Shown here one piece after another: positions 23,972 through 32,839 of a stretch of 64,000 bases of DNA. A program made the position numbers and the translations under genes. Under the pieces are notes generated by a model. The model worked only from the letters and a program-made list of their open reading frames with translations, made no database searches and was not told the origin of the DNA. Numbering within the stretch: the first letter of the stretch is position 1; every line of letters starts with the position of its first letter. This stretch comes from Paenibacillus antri (GTDB lineage: Bacteria > Bacillota > Bacilli > Paenibacillales > YIM-B00363), in contig NZ_VCIW01000021.1 of the NCBI RefSeq assembly GCF_005765165.1, forward strand, positions 62,001-126,000, given 5' to 3'.

Positions 23972-25003
23972 TCAATGCGACACAAGCGCCTCCCGATCGG
24001 CCGCTTGAGGCGGCTGCTCGAGCCCCCCGGCATCGATCATGATTCTTGCGCCGTCTTCGGCGTATTTCCCGACCTCGAGCATAAGCCGCCCGTACGTCGC
24101 CGCCAAGTCGTGTCTCGGACTGACCGCCATCGAGTTGGCGTAGGACCGGATACGCATCGAGAACATGTCGAGCTTATGAAATATCATCAACTTGTCCGAG
24201 AACGGCGAAATCGTCGATTCGGTCACCAAATGATTCAAGATCGGCGGCGACGGCAGATGCTCCTTAGATAAGATCTCGCTGAAAATTTTATAATGCTTGC
24301 CCGCGATTTCCCCGCCTCGGAGGAAATAATCCCGAGCCTCCTGCGTTTGGGCCACTTGGGAGAACCCGACCAATACGGTTCGGCTCGTCGCGTTATTTTC
24401 CAAATTGTCGTGCAGGTGCGCGATTTCGAGGGCGTGCAGCGGGCGGATCGGCCCGATGAACCCGCTGAGGTAGCTCTGCTTCCTTGCGTAATCCGGCCGC
24501 GTCGGCACCGGAATTTGCGGCGGCCGGACGAGGAAGCTCTTGGCCTCGAGCAGTCCGTTGATTTCGGTCATCAGATTCACGGTGGAGTTCAGAACGTGCG
24601 TGAAGAACTCGCGCATGTCCGGTCTCGTGACCAGCGGGACGGCGATGCCGTAGATGCTGAGGCCCGCCTTCGCGACGTATTTCAAGTAATGCAAATAAAA
24701 CTCGTCTCCGAACAGCCGAGGCGCCTCGACGTTCACGTCCTGGTCCGAGAACCCGAAAGGTACGGGATGGTTGTCCGCCTTCAAAATCTCGGCGCATCGA
24801 TTCGAGAACTCTTCGCTTAAATCATAAGACTTCTGCAAGATGTTCTTAATGTCCTCGTCGTCGACATGTTTCAAGTAATAGCGTAATACGCATAACTCCA
24901 TGCTGTTTCCCATATACGTGGCCCACAGCTTGCCCATTTCGGCCGATGTGAGCGGCTCTCTAGTCTTCAATGGAAATCCCCGATTCGTAGAAGATTTTCT
25001 CAT
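23972..25003 (-). CDS. DUF3231 family protein (duplicated four-helix domain)
   Basis: About 343 residues in two homologous helical halves (first from LTSAEMGKLWATYMGNSMEL, second from RPLHALEIAHLHDNLENNAT), each resembling a ferritin-like four-helix bundle (DUF3231). The family is common in sporeformers, without known activity. The start is uncertain: ATG 25003 has GGAAAAGG only 2 nt away, and TTG 25015 has no site. Confidence 0.82.
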   Translation of the reverse strand: MRKSSTNRGFPLKTREPLTSAEMGKLWATYMGNSMELCVLRYYLKHVDDEDIKNILQKSYDLSEEFSNRCAEILKADNHPVPFGFSDQDVNVEAPRLFGDEFYLHYLKYVAKAGLSIYGIAVPLVTRPDMREFFTHVLNSTVNLMTEINGLLEAKSFLVRPPQIPVPTRPDYARKQSYLSGFIGPIRPLHALEIAHLHDNLENNATSRTVLVGFSQVAQTQEARDYFLRGGEIAGKHYKIFSEILSKEHLPSPPILNHLVTESTISPFSDKLMIFHKLDMFSMRIRSYANSMAVSPRHDLAATYGRLMLEVGKYAEDGARIMIDAGGLEQPPQAADREALVSH

Positions 25004-25081
25004 AGCCTTTTCCAACGTCGGGCGATTTATGTATGGGAAAAGACGGACGGCCGACGTCGAGGACGAAACGGCCGCCGGAAA

Positions 25082-25732
25082 TTATTCGAGCCGCGCGAGC
25101 AGCTCGCCGAGCGGCATCTCTTCGAACGAGGAGAGGCGGAAGTCGTACCGTTCGAACCGAAGCGCCTCCGTCATCGGGTTCGGCACGACGACGCACCGGA
25201 CGCCGGCGGCGACGGCCGATCTCGCGCCGTTCGCGGAATCCTCGAACGCGACCGCGAGGCGGGGCTCGACCTTAAGCCGCTCCGCCGCGAGGCGGTACAA
25301 CGCCGGGTCCGGCTTCACCTTCTCGACGTCGTCGGACGTGCATAACGTCTCGAAGTACCCGCGAAGCCCGTGCTCGTCGAGGAACGGCTCGATCCAGCTG
25401 AGCGGACTGCTGGTCGCGAGGCCGATCCGAAGGCCGAGCCGCTTCGCTTCCTCCAAATACGCGACGACCCCTTCCCGCGGCCGAAGCGCCGACGTCTTCG
25501 TCTGATGCAGCGCATGCGCCGCCGTCTTCACGGCTTGATATTTCTCCTCGGTTCCGAGGCGCTCCCGCATGTACCGAAACATCCCGTCGTCGTACGTCCC
25601 GATGCCTTCGGCGAATACCGAGAGCGGCAGCTCGACGTCATGCTCTTGCAGCGCGTCGCGATAGCTTTCGTACCACACCGACTCGGTGTCGAGAATCGTT
25701 CCGTCGAAATCGAAAATGACCGCTTGAATCAA
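25082..25732 (-). CDS. HAD-superfamily hydrolase (beta-phosphoglucomutase-like subfamily)
   Basis: About 216 residues. HAD motifs: I FDFDGTILDTE, II ATSSPL, III KPDPALY lysine, IV FEDSANG. The cap region (VFAEGIGTYDDGMFRYMRER) is of the phosphatase/phosphoglucomutase type. It hydrolyses or isomerises a small phosphate ester. Start is TTG 25732, set by AAAGGAGAG 6 nt upstream; an ATG-started longer form from 25840 has no site. Confidence 0.88.
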   Translation of the reverse strand: MIQAVIFDFDGTILDTESVWYESYRDALQEHDVELPLSVFAEGIGTYDDGMFRYMRERLGTEEKYQAVKTAAHALHQTKTSALRPREGVVAYLEEAKRLGLRIGLATSSPLSWIEPFLDEHGLRGYFETLCTSDDVEKVKPDPALYRLAAERLKVEPRLAVAFEDSANGARSAVAAGVRCVVVPNPMTEALRFERYDFRLSSFEEMPLGELLARLE

Positions 25733-25870
25733 GGCGTTCTCTCCTTTTAAAGGGGGAATCCCCTCTTTTTCTCTTTCCCTGAATTGGTTAGGATGGTAAA
25801 GTATACACACGATTGTCTTCAAGGGCATTTTATCATACAAAGAGAGTACGTCGTAAGGAAGGTGAGAACC

Positions 25871-26026
25871 GTGTCGTTATCGAGAGCGGAGATGCGGCGC
25901 CGCATACGGGACAATCGGATGAAGTGGGCGAAGCGTACGTTCTGGTTCGTGGCGACCGTCGCCGCGGCGGGCTTGTTGGGGGCTTGGCTGTGGGAATGGA
26001 CGGGGACGCCGGCGTATTTGGAATAG
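25871..26026 (+). CDS. Small single-helix membrane protein (51 residues)
   Basis: GTG 25871 follows GGAAGGTGAG. An Arg-rich cytoplasmic start ([20 protein letters not shown]) precedes one membrane helix ([20 protein letters not shown]). Unrecognised. It lies 16 bp before ung and may be cotranscribed. Confidence 0.6.
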   Translation: MSLSRAEMRRRIRDNRMKWAKRTFWFVATVAAAGLLGAWLWEWTGTPAYLE

Positions 26027-26042
26027 GGGGTTGCTAAAGCAT

Positions 26043-26720
26043 ATGGCGATCTTGCTGCGGAACGATTGGCAGGAACAGGTCGGCGAGCAATTCGAACGGC
26101 CTTATTATTTACAGCTGCGCGAATTTCTGAAGTCGGAGTACCGGACGGGGAAGGTGTATCCGGAGGCGGAAGACATCTTCAATGCGCTGCATCATACCGC
26201 GTACGCGGACGTGAAAGCGGTCGTTCTCGGCCAGGACCCGTATCACGGACCGGGACAAGCCCATGGGCTCAGCTTCTCCGTGAAGCCGGGGGTGCCGCCG
26301 CCTCCGTCGCTGCAAAACATATTCAAGGAGCTGCGAGACGATGTCGGGGCGCAGATCCCGAACCACGGCTCCTTAACGTCATGGGCGGGGCAAGGCGTGC
26401 TGCTGCTCAACGCGGTGTTGACGGTGCGGGACGGCGAACCGAATTCGCATAAGGGCCGCGGATGGGAGTCGTTCACGGACGCGGTCGTCGAACGGCTGAA
26501 CGCGCGCGAGCGGCCGATCGCCTTCGTCTTATGGGGCAGCCACGCCCAAGCGAAGGGGGCTCGAATCGACGCCCGGCGCCATCTCGTCCTGCGCTCGCCG
26601 CATCCGAGCCCGCTGTCGGCGCATCGCGGCTTCTTCGGGAGCAAGCCGTTCTCCCGCATCAACGCGTGGCTGACCGCCCAAGGGGAAGCTCCGATCGACT
26701 GGGCGATCCCGAATCGTTGA
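26043..26720 (+). CDS. ung: Uracil-DNA glycosylase, family 1
   Basis: About 225 residues with every family-1 motif: [18 protein letters not shown] (catalytic Asp), LLLNAVLTV, and [11 protein letters not shown]. It removes uracil from DNA in base-excision repair. ATG 26043 or TTG 26031 are both in frame; GGGGG lies near. With the Fe-S family-4-like enzyme at 12998 the strain has two uracil glycosylases. Confidence 0.95.
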   Translation: MAILLRNDWQEQVGEQFERPYYLQLREFLKSEYRTGKVYPEAEDIFNALHHTAYADVKAVVLGQDPYHGPGQAHGLSFSVKPGVPPPPSLQNIFKELRDDVGAQIPNHGSLTSWAGQGVLLLNAVLTVRDGEPNSHKGRGWESFTDAVVERLNARERPIAFVLWGSHAQAKGARIDARRHLVLRSPHPSPLSAHRGFFGSKPFSRINAWLTAQGEAPIDWAIPNR

Positions 26721-26729
26721 CCGCGCGTC

Positions 26730-27158
26730 TTAAGCGCTCTGTTCCGAGGAAGTCGGCGGGACGGGGCGCTTTTGCTTTTTCACCTTAATGGTCACGATGC
26801 CGGCTTTCCCGAATCCCTTCGCCTCCGCGTGGAACGTCGCCTCGAAGAACTTCTTCTTCTCCTCGAACTGAGGCACGGTCATGCCGGGTCGCAGCCGATA
26901 ACGGAAGACGTAGTAGAGGTCGTCTTCCGTGGCGGACAGCGAAATGAGCTGCGGGAACATCTTGTCCTTGCGCGGCTTGACGAACAAGTTCGTCGCCTCG
27001 AACGTCCTTCGCATCAGCCGGACGTACCGGCTTCGCCAATGCGACCGCCAGGCGCCATAGAGAATCGCGGCGGCCGCGATCCACCAAAACCACTGCCTCA
27101 GCAAACCGGGGGCTCCATCGATCCATGCGCCGGCCCCGGGCAACAACGCCTCGAACAT
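26730..27158 (-). CDS. Uncharacterised membrane-anchored protein
   Basis: About 142 residues: one membrane helix near residue 25-45 (LLRQWFWWIAAAAILYGAWR), then a soluble basic domain (SLSATEDDLYYVFRYRLRPG, MTVPQFEEKKKFFEATFHAE). The FRYRLRPGMTVPQFEEKK stretch recalls the segment before the motor in FtsK/TraB-like ATPases of conjugative elements, but no ATPase is present. ATG 27158 follows GGAGGCGGGAAG. Function unknown. Confidence 0.65.
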   Translation of the reverse strand: MFEALLPGAGAWIDGAPGLLRQWFWWIAAAAILYGAWRSHWRSRYVRLMRRTFEATNLFVKPRKDKMFPQLISLSATEDDLYYVFRYRLRPGMTVPQFEEKKKFFEATFHAEAKGFGKAGIVTIKVKKQKRPVPPTSSEQSA

Positions 27159-27221
27159 GCTTCCCGCCTCCTGGACTCCGCATGTTCTCATTGTATTCGC
27201 TCGTCCCCCTCGCTTATGCCC

Positions 27222-27782
27222 TTAGGCTGCGCTGTTTCGCGTCTGAACGCGCTCGGCGGCGTCGGCCATCCACTTGACGAACAGGCCGATCGAGACGTAG
27301 ATCGGGAACGAGTATACATGTCTCCACACATAGGTCTCGTACACGCCGGCAGCGATCGCGAACGGTTCGAGCACGAAGGCGTACAGCACGGCGAGCGCGA
27401 TGCAGGCGACGAAGAACGGCTTCCATTCGCGATACCATTGGTAGATCAGCATGTACCCGACCGGGATGATGAGGTCCGCCTGCAGCAGCCTCTCTCCCCA
27501 AGGGAGCCCCATGCGGGGGTAATCCCACAGGAGAAGGTCTCCGCCGATGCCGTCCGCCGCCGTCGCGACGGCGAAGACGAACCAACCGACGAGCAGGATC
27601 GGCACTACTCTTGCGCGGTCGATAAGAAACCATAAGAGCGTGTACGAGGCGACCAACGCCGCCAGCATCAACCACCATTGGTAAGAGTGTACGACCTCGT
27701 TGAAGAAATAGGTTTCTCTGGCATCCGTCAACTGCCGCTGCAGTTCCTGGGACTGCCGATAAATCCGGTCGAGCGCGTCCAT
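27222..27782 (-). CDS. CBO0543 family membrane protein
   Basis: A 186-residue protein with an N-terminal helix (ALDRIYRQSQELQRQLTDAR) and five or six membrane helices. The pattern WDYP near the middle (LLLWDYPRMGLPWGERLLQA) and YQWYREWKPFF is typical of the CBO0543 family of Firmicutes. No function is known. Ribosome site GGAGGGACC precedes the ATG. Confidence 0.8.
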   Translation of the reverse strand: MDALDRIYRQSQELQRQLTDARETYFFNEVVHSYQWWLMLAALVASYTLLWFLIDRARVVPILLVGWFVFAVATAADGIGGDLLLWDYPRMGLPWGERLLQADLIIPVGYMLIYQWYREWKPFFVACIALAVLYAFVLEPFAIAAGVYETYVWRHVYSFPIYVSIGLFVKWMADAAERVQTRNSAA

Positions 27783-27889
27783 CAGGTCCCTCCTCGGGTC
27801 GGAACGATTGTTAAACCTAGGATGCGCCGACGGGTGTTTCCTTACTCGAACTTTGGTACAATGGTCGGGAAGAAGCGGAGGTGCCTGGG

Positions 27890-28747
27890 ATGAAAATGAG
27901 AGTGTCCAGCGTGCAGTACCACCTGCACACGATAACGAGTTTCGATGAATTCCGGGCGCAGGTCGAGCATTACGTAAAGACCGCGCAGGAGTTCGGAACG
28001 GAATTTTTATTGTTTCCCGAGTTTTTCACGACGCAGCTGCTGTCGATTCCGAACGCGGCGGGAACCGCGAACGGCATCGAGACGCTGCCCAGCTATACGG
28101 AGGCGTACCGCGAGCTGTTCGTCCGACTCGCCCGCGAGACGGGAATGTACATCGTCGCGGGGACGCATGTGTTGGAGCGGGACGGGTTTCTGTATAATAC
28201 CGCGCATCTGTTTTCCCCGGACGGCTCGATCGGGGAACAGCCGAAGCTGCATATCACCCCGACCGAGGTGACGGAATGGAACGTGCGCGGCGGCGATTCG
28301 TTCCAGGTGTTCCGGACGCCGAAGGGCACGATCGCCGTGCTGACGTGTTACGACATCGAGTTTCCGGAGATCGTCCGGATGGCGAAGGCGCGCGGCGCCG
28401 ACGTGATCTTCTGTCCGTCGTGCACGGACGACCGGCACGGCTTCCACCGCGTCCGGTATACGAGCCATGCGCGGGCGGTGGAAAATCAAGTGTACGTCGT
28501 GACGGCCGGCACGGTCGGCAGTCTGCCGACGGTCGACTTCATGCGGCTGAACTACGGGCAGTCGGCTGTGATTTCCCCGAACGACATTCCGTTTCCGCCG
28601 GCCGGCGTTCTCGCCGAGGGCGTCGTCAACGACGACATGATCGTGACGGCGGATCTGGACTTGTCGCTCCTGTACGAGGTGCGGGAGCGGGGCAGCGTGA
28701 CGACGTGGCGCGACCGACGGACGGACTTGTATACCGACTGGGAGTGA
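27890..28747 (+). CDS. Carbon-nitrogen hydrolase (nitrilase superfamily, YhcX C-terminal-like)
   Basis: About 285 residues. The catalytic triad is visible: Glu in FPEFFTT, Lys in PKLHITPTE, Cys in LTCYDIEFPE. The enzyme hydrolyses amides or nitriles through a cysteine thioester. In B. subtilis YhcX a similar domain is fused behind an acetyltransferase; here the acetyltransferase is the next gene. ATG 27890 follows GGAGGTG by 6 nt. Confidence 0.9.
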   Translation: MKMRVSSVQYHLHTITSFDEFRAQVEHYVKTAQEFGTEFLLFPEFFTTQLLSIPNAAGTANGIETLPSYTEAYRELFVRLARETGMYIVAGTHVLERDGFLYNTAHLFSPDGSIGEQPKLHITPTEVTEWNVRGGDSFQVFRTPKGTIAVLTCYDIEFPEIVRMAKARGADVIFCPSCTDDRHGFHRVRYTSHARAVENQVYVVTAGTVGSLPTVDFMRLNYGQSAVISPNDIPFPPAGVLAEGVVNDDMIVTADLDLSLLYEVRERGSVTTWRDRRTDLYTDWE

Positions 28748-28757
28748 GGCGGAGCGG

Positions 28758-29435
28758 ATGACGGGATATCGCAGCGAATTTTACGCGTTCGACCGGGAGG
28801 GGCGGCCGACCAAGGCGGTCGTTCGGAATTACGGAGCCGAAGACTTCGCGGCGCTGATCGACATTCAGCGGGAATGCTTCCCGCCGCCGTTCCCGTCCGA
28901 GCTGTGGTGGACGGAGGAGCAGCTCGCCTCGCATACGCGGCTGTTCCCGGAAGGGGCGATCTGCGTCGAGGCGGACGGCAAGCTCGTCGGTTCGATGACG
29001 GCGCTGATCGTCCGGTACGACCCGTCGGCGTCTTCTCACACCTGGGCGGAGACGACGGGGAACGGGTTTATTACGCCGCACGATCCCGCGGGGGACACGC
29101 TGTACGTCGTCGACGTCAGCGTCCGCCCGGCGTATCGGGCGTACGGCTTCGGCAAGGCGATGGCGCACGCGATGTATCACCTGGTCGTTGAGAAGCGGCT
29201 CGCCCGGCTGCTGGGCGGGGGGCGCATGTCCGGGTATCACCGGTACGCGGATACGATGTCGGCGGAAGGGTACGCCGAGGCGGTCGTGGCCGGGCGGCTG
29301 AAGGACCCGGTCATTACGTTCCTGCTGCGCTGCGGCCGGACGCCCGTGCGCGTCGCGGCGAACTACCTCGACGACGAGGAGTCGCGCGATTACGCGCTGC
29401 TGATGGAATGGAAGAATCCTTTTATACAGTTATAA
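28758..29435 (+). CDS. GNAT acetyltransferase paired with the nitrilase
   Basis: A 225-residue GNAT-fold protein. The acetyl-CoA-binding core is VVDVSVRPAYRAYGFGKAMA. An N-terminal extension (SEFYAFDREGRPTKAVVRNY) and the CFPPPFPSELWW segment resemble the N-terminal part of YhcX. It begins 10 bp after the nitrilase stop, so the two halves of a YhcX-like fusion are separate and in reversed order. Product likely an N-acylated small molecule; unknown. Confidence 0.85.
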   Translation: MTGYRSEFYAFDREGRPTKAVVRNYGAEDFAALIDIQRECFPPPFPSELWWTEEQLASHTRLFPEGAICVEADGKLVGSMTALIVRYDPSASSHTWAETTGNGFITPHDPAGDTLYVVDVSVRPAYRAYGFGKAMAHAMYHLVVEKRLARLLGGGRMSGYHRYADTMSAEGYAEAVVAGRLKDPVITFLLRCGRTPVRVAANYLDDEESRDYALLMEWKNPFIQL

Positions 29436-29451
29436 GGAGTGGAGACGGTTT

Positions 29452-30123
29452 ATGGAATACGTAAGAATCGAAAGTATCGAGGACCCGTTGTTCGCGAAGA
29501 TGCACGCGTTGATGGGGACCATTTTCCCGCCCGAAGAAGTGTTGGAGTTCTCCTTGTGGGAGGAGCCGTTGAAGGACCAAGGCCTCCGCGTGTACGTCGC
29601 CGTGCACGAGGGCGAAGTCGTCGGCGCGACGGAGTACCGGTATTACCCGGACATGCGCGTCGCGATGACCGACTTTACGATCATCGGCCGCGAGGGGCTC
29701 GGCATCGGGCCGTTCCTCGTGAAGCATCGCGCGGCGGACCTCGCGTCGTGGGTGGCGCGGACCGAAGGGCCGATGCTCGGCATGTTCGCTGAAATCTACA
29801 ACCCTTATGCGGTGGAGGACCTCGGGTTCGGCGGCGTGAAGCCGATGAATCCGTACGTGCGACGCGAGGTGCTCTCGCATCTCGGCTACCGCCGATTGGA
29901 CATGGACTATGTGCATCCTTCCTGGCAGGGCGACGGGGAGGCGGTCGGAGGCCTCAATCTCGGCTTCTTGGCGGCGGACGAGTCGACGGAGAGCGTGCCG
30001 GGCGCGCTCGTCGGGCGGTTCCTGCGCACGTACTACGACATCTTGAACCCGAAGCCGGCCGCGTGGACGGCCATGGTGGAAGCGGTCGAGCGCCGCGATC
30101 GGGTGGGCTTGCTGCCGCTGTAG
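29452..30123 (+). CDS. GNAT-like protein, third gene of the nitrilase operon
   Basis: A 223-residue protein with a GNAT-like layout (IFPPEEVLEFSLWEEPLKDQ, VHEGEVVGATEYRYYPDM, GREGLGIGPFLVKHRAADL) but a divergent acetyl-CoA loop, so catalysis is not certain. It starts 16 bp after the previous gene with AAGGAGTGG. Cotranscription with the two genes before it suggests one pathway. Confidence 0.78.
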   Translation: MEYVRIESIEDPLFAKMHALMGTIFPPEEVLEFSLWEEPLKDQGLRVYVAVHEGEVVGATEYRYYPDMRVAMTDFTIIGREGLGIGPFLVKHRAADLASWVARTEGPMLGMFAEIYNPYAVEDLGFGGVKPMNPYVRREVLSHLGYRRLDMDYVHPSWQGDGEAVGGLNLGFLAADESTESVPGALVGRFLRTYYDILNPKPAAWTAMVEAVERRDRVGLLPL

Positions 30124-30218
30124 GCGGCGAGAAATTCGGAAACCTTTCGGAGAATCGCGCGTACTATTTGTAGATCGGCCCTGAATCTTGATTCCGTACA
30201 TAGGAGAGGATGGTTGGG

Positions 30219-30992
30219 ATGTCGTTTTTCAATCGCATGATGGCGAGCATCGGCATCGGCTCTGCGCAAGTGGATACGCTCTTGGAGAAGCAGCGTTACG
30301 AGCCGGGCGAGACGCTGCGTGGCGTCGTGAAGGTCAAGGGCGGCAACGTGGAGCAACAAGTGGACACCATATACATCTCAGTGATGACGCAATACGTGAA
30401 GGAAGTCGACGACCGGAAGGTGTATCAGAGCGCGGAAATTTCGAAGGTACGCGTATCCGAGCCGTTCCGTCTGCAGCCGGGCGAGGCGAAGGAGATCCCG
30501 TTCTCGTTCGCGCTGCCGCTGTCGACGCCGCTTACGGTCGGCCGCACGCCGGTGTGGTTGAAGACCGGGCTCGACATTAAGTCCGCCGTCGATCCGACGG
30601 ATGACGACAAGATCGAAGTCGTGCCGAACGCCGGTATGCGAGCGGTGCTCGACGGCATCGACGAGCTCGGCTTCCGGCTCCGGAACGCGGACTGCGAATA
30701 CGCGCCGCGCTTCGGCTACGGGGCCTTCGTGCAGGAGCTTGAATTCGTGCCGGTATCCGGATCGTATCGCGGCCGGCTCGACGAGCTGGAAGTCATCCTG
30801 TCGCCGCAAGCGTCGTCGATCGACTTGTTTCTGCAGGTCGACCGTCGCGCGCGCGGCCTCGGCGGCTTGTTCGCCGAAGCGATGGACATGGACGAGACGA
30901 ACGTCCGCTGCTCCATCGACGCCGGCACGCTGTCGCGCGGCCCGAGCGCCGTCGCCGCGGCGATCGACTCCGTTATCCGTCGATACGCGTAA
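30219..30992 (+). CDS. spo0M: Sporulation-control protein Spo0M
   Basis: About 257 residues. Arrestin-like N-terminal sandwich (SFFNRMMASIGIGSAQVDTL, RYEPGETLRGVVKVKGGNVE) and C-terminal Spo0M segment with FLQVDRRARGLGGLFAEAMD. In Bacillus, Spo0M influences sporulation and cell morphology. ATG 30219 is chosen with AGGAGAGG 9 nt upstream. A terminator follows. Confidence 0.93.
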   Translation: MSFFNRMMASIGIGSAQVDTLLEKQRYEPGETLRGVVKVKGGNVEQQVDTIYISVMTQYVKEVDDRKVYQSAEISKVRVSEPFRLQPGEAKEIPFSFALPLSTPLTVGRTPVWLKTGLDIKSAVDPTDDDKIEVVPNAGMRAVLDGIDELGFRLRNADCEYAPRFGYGAFVQELEFVPVSGSYRGRLDELEVILSPQASSIDLFLQVDRRARGLGGLFAEAMDMDETNVRCSIDAGTLSRGPSAVAAAIDSVIRRYA

Positions 30993-31011
30993 TCCTCTCC
31001 GTACGGAGCCG

Positions 31012-31046
31012 CCCCTTCCCCGACATGAGTCGGGGGAGGGGTTTTT
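31012..31046 (+). terminator. Terminator of spo0M
   Basis: CCCCTTCCCCGAC, ATGA loop, GTCGGGGGAGGGG, then TTTTT. Confidence 0.9.
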
Positions 31047-31121
31047 CGCTTTTGCGGGCGATTTGCGACGGCGATTTGCGGGCGGTGACGTCGAGGGATG
31101 TCCGACTCCAGAAGGCGGTAG

Positions 31122-32029
31122 CACCACGGTAGTGTAGTGATGCAGCGGGATGAGGCGAAAAGTGCTGCATGAAGGTGCAATCGGCGAGAATATGGTGCGT
31201 GGCGACAGGGAGGACGGGGGAGTGTGCACCACGGTAGTGCAGTGATGCAGCGGGATGAGGCGAAAAGTGCTGTACCGCGGTGCAATCGGCGAGAATATGG
31301 TGCGTGGCGACAGGTTGGACGGGGGATGTGCACCACGGTAGTGCAGAAATTGCAGCGGGATGAGGCGAAAAGTGCTGCATGACGGTGCAATCGGCGAGAA
31401 TATGGTGCGTGGCGACAGGTTGGACGGGGGATGTGCACCACGGTAGTGCAGAAATTGCAGCGGGATGAGGCGAAAAGTGCTGCATGACGGTGCAATCGGC
31501 GAGAATATGGTGCGTGGCGACAGGTTGGACGGGGGATGTGCACCACGGTAGTGCAGAAATTGCAGCGGGATGAGGCGAAAAGTGCTGCATGACGGTGCAA
31601 TCGGCGAGAATATGGTGCGTGGCGACAGGTTGGACGAGGGAATGTGCACCACGGTAGTGCAGAAAATGCAGCGGGATGAGGCGAAAAGTGCTGCACGGCG
31701 GTTCAATCGGCGAGAATATGGTGCGTGGCGACAGGTTGGACGGGGGAATGTGCACCACGGTAGTGCAGAAAATGCAGCGGGATGAGGCGAAAAGTGCTGC
31801 ATGACGGTGCAATCGGCGAGAATATGGTGCGTGGCGACAGGTTGGGCGGGGGAGTGTGCACCACGGTAGTGCAGAAAATGCAGCGGGATGAGGCGAAAAG
31901 TGCTGCATGACGGTGCAATCGGCGAGAATATGGTGCGTGGCGACAGGCAGGACGGGGGAGTGTGCACCACGGTAGTGCAGAAAATGCAGCGGGATGAGGC
32001 GAAAAGTGCTGCATGACGGTGCAATCGGC
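31122..32029. repeat. Tandem array 1: nine copies of a 104-106-bp palindromic repeat
   Basis: Copies begin (CACCACGGTAGTG) at 31122, 31227, 31331, 31436, 31541, 31647, 31753, 31859 and 31965; the last is cut after about 65 bp. Each unit has a dyad TGCACCACGGTAGTGCA, a second GTGCTGCATGACGGTGCAAT and a linker GGCGAGAATATGGTGCGTGG. Copies are nearly identical, implying recent expansion or homogenisation. Purine-rich on the plus strand, so long minus-strand frames are open by composition. Related to array 2 at 32840. Confidence 0.93.
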
Positions 32030-32039
32030 TGCAGGCATT

Positions 32040-32065
32040 AGACGCGGCTGCGAACAGCCGCGTCT
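32040..32065. terminator. Strong hairpin between array 1 and the nuclease gene
   Basis: AGACGCGGCTG, CGAA loop, CAGCCGCGTCT: a perfect 11-bp stem 20 bp past the nuclease stop. No T-run follows on the minus strand, so it may stabilise the 3' end rather than terminate. A short CTCATT/AATGAG pair lies next to it. Confidence 0.6.
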
Positions 32066-32085
32066 TGAATGTTCTCATTACGGCT

Positions 32086-32745
32086 CTATGCAATGAGACT
32101 CGGGAGCTTGTACTCCCTTATTTTCTTATTGGACTTTACAGGGACAAGGTCACCTTCCTCCGTCATTTTGCGAAGCCACCGGAGAGCTGTATTCCTATGA
32201 ACACTAAACCGATGGGCCACCTGCTGCACTTTGATGCCACCGTTATGCTTCGCGATGGAGAGAATTTCTGCCTTTCGCTTCAGCCATAAGTCCGCAATAG
32301 TTGAAACTTGATTTGATTGGTTTAAGATTAAACTCTTTCCAACGGCTTGCATGAGTTGCCTTCTGCAAACCATCGATTTTTTAATGATCATATTCGCAGT
32401 GAAGCGAACGAGGAGCCAACCGCCGCTTAGAATCAGATCGTTTTGCCTTTCTTGATGATCATCGTATTGTTGAGCGGTTATGCCTCCGACATGATATTTG
32501 TACCCATCGATTTCAATGATGATTTTGACTTCCCCGGACTGGTAGTAGAAGTCAATGTACCGATCTCCCCCTTTGTAGTCCTTGAACGGCAGTTGCGCTG
32601 TAAGTCCGTTAAAATTATAAGAAAATTCCGGGCCGAAAACGTCATCCAGGAACTTTGACTCGATTTCATTAATTTTTACCTCCCTTTCCGATCGACTCAT
32701 CTTCGATTCGAATGATTCGATAAACTTTCTGACCTCTGAGTTCAT
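32086..32745 (-). CDS. DUF559/Vsr-like nuclease fused to a winged helix
   Basis: About 219 residues. The core RYIDFYYQSGEVKIIIEIDG, followed by YKYH and DDHQERQNDLILSGGWLLVR, fits a PD-(D/E)XK nuclease of the DUF559/Vsr type (EiDG..H and D..R..L.GW..lRf). The C-terminal ~55 residues (NGGIKVQQVAHRFSVHRNTA, LRWLRKM) form a winged helix. ATG 32745 follows AGGAGGG. The gene is far more AT-rich than its neighbours, is flanked by two related repeat arrays and stands alone, all signs of horizontal transfer. Nuclease activity and target are inferred. Confidence 0.8.
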   Translation of the reverse strand: MNSEVRKFIESFESKMSRSEREVKINEIESKFLDDVFGPEFSYNFNGLTAQLPFKDYKGGDRYIDFYYQSGEVKIIIEIDGYKYHVGGITAQQYDDHQERQNDLILSGGWLLVRFTANMIIKKSMVCRRQLMQAVGKSLILNQSNQVSTIADLWLKRKAEILSIAKHNGGIKVQQVAHRFSVHRNTALRWLRKMTEEGDLVPVKSNKKIREYKLPSLIA

Positions 32746-32768
32746 GCGATCCCTCCTGAAAATGAAAT

Positions 32769-32804
32769 AAGCACACATGGCCCCGAGAGGTTCCATGTGT
32801 GCTT
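32769..32804 (-). promoter_or_regulatory. Perfect 12-bp hairpin in the nuclease leader
   Basis: AAGCACACATGG (32769-32780) pairs exactly with CCATGTGTGCTT (32793-32804). On the minus strand ATTTTCATTTTC follows and then the ribosome site, so the hairpin could be an attenuator, a protein-binding operator or the end of a transcript from array 2. Confidence 0.6.
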
Positions 32805-32839
32805 CACATACCTATATTTTACTTACCAGTCGGGGGAAA

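Noticed and set aside
30378-32093. 571-codon minus-strand reading frame across array 1 and spo0M
   Set aside because: It is open because the repeat unit lacks stop codons on that strand and it runs antisense through spo0M; no ribosome site, and all three minus frames are open.
32086-32745. REP-associated tyrosine transposase (RAYT)
   Set aside because: The protein has no Y1-transposase HUH motif; the EIDG core fits a PD-(D/E)XK nuclease.
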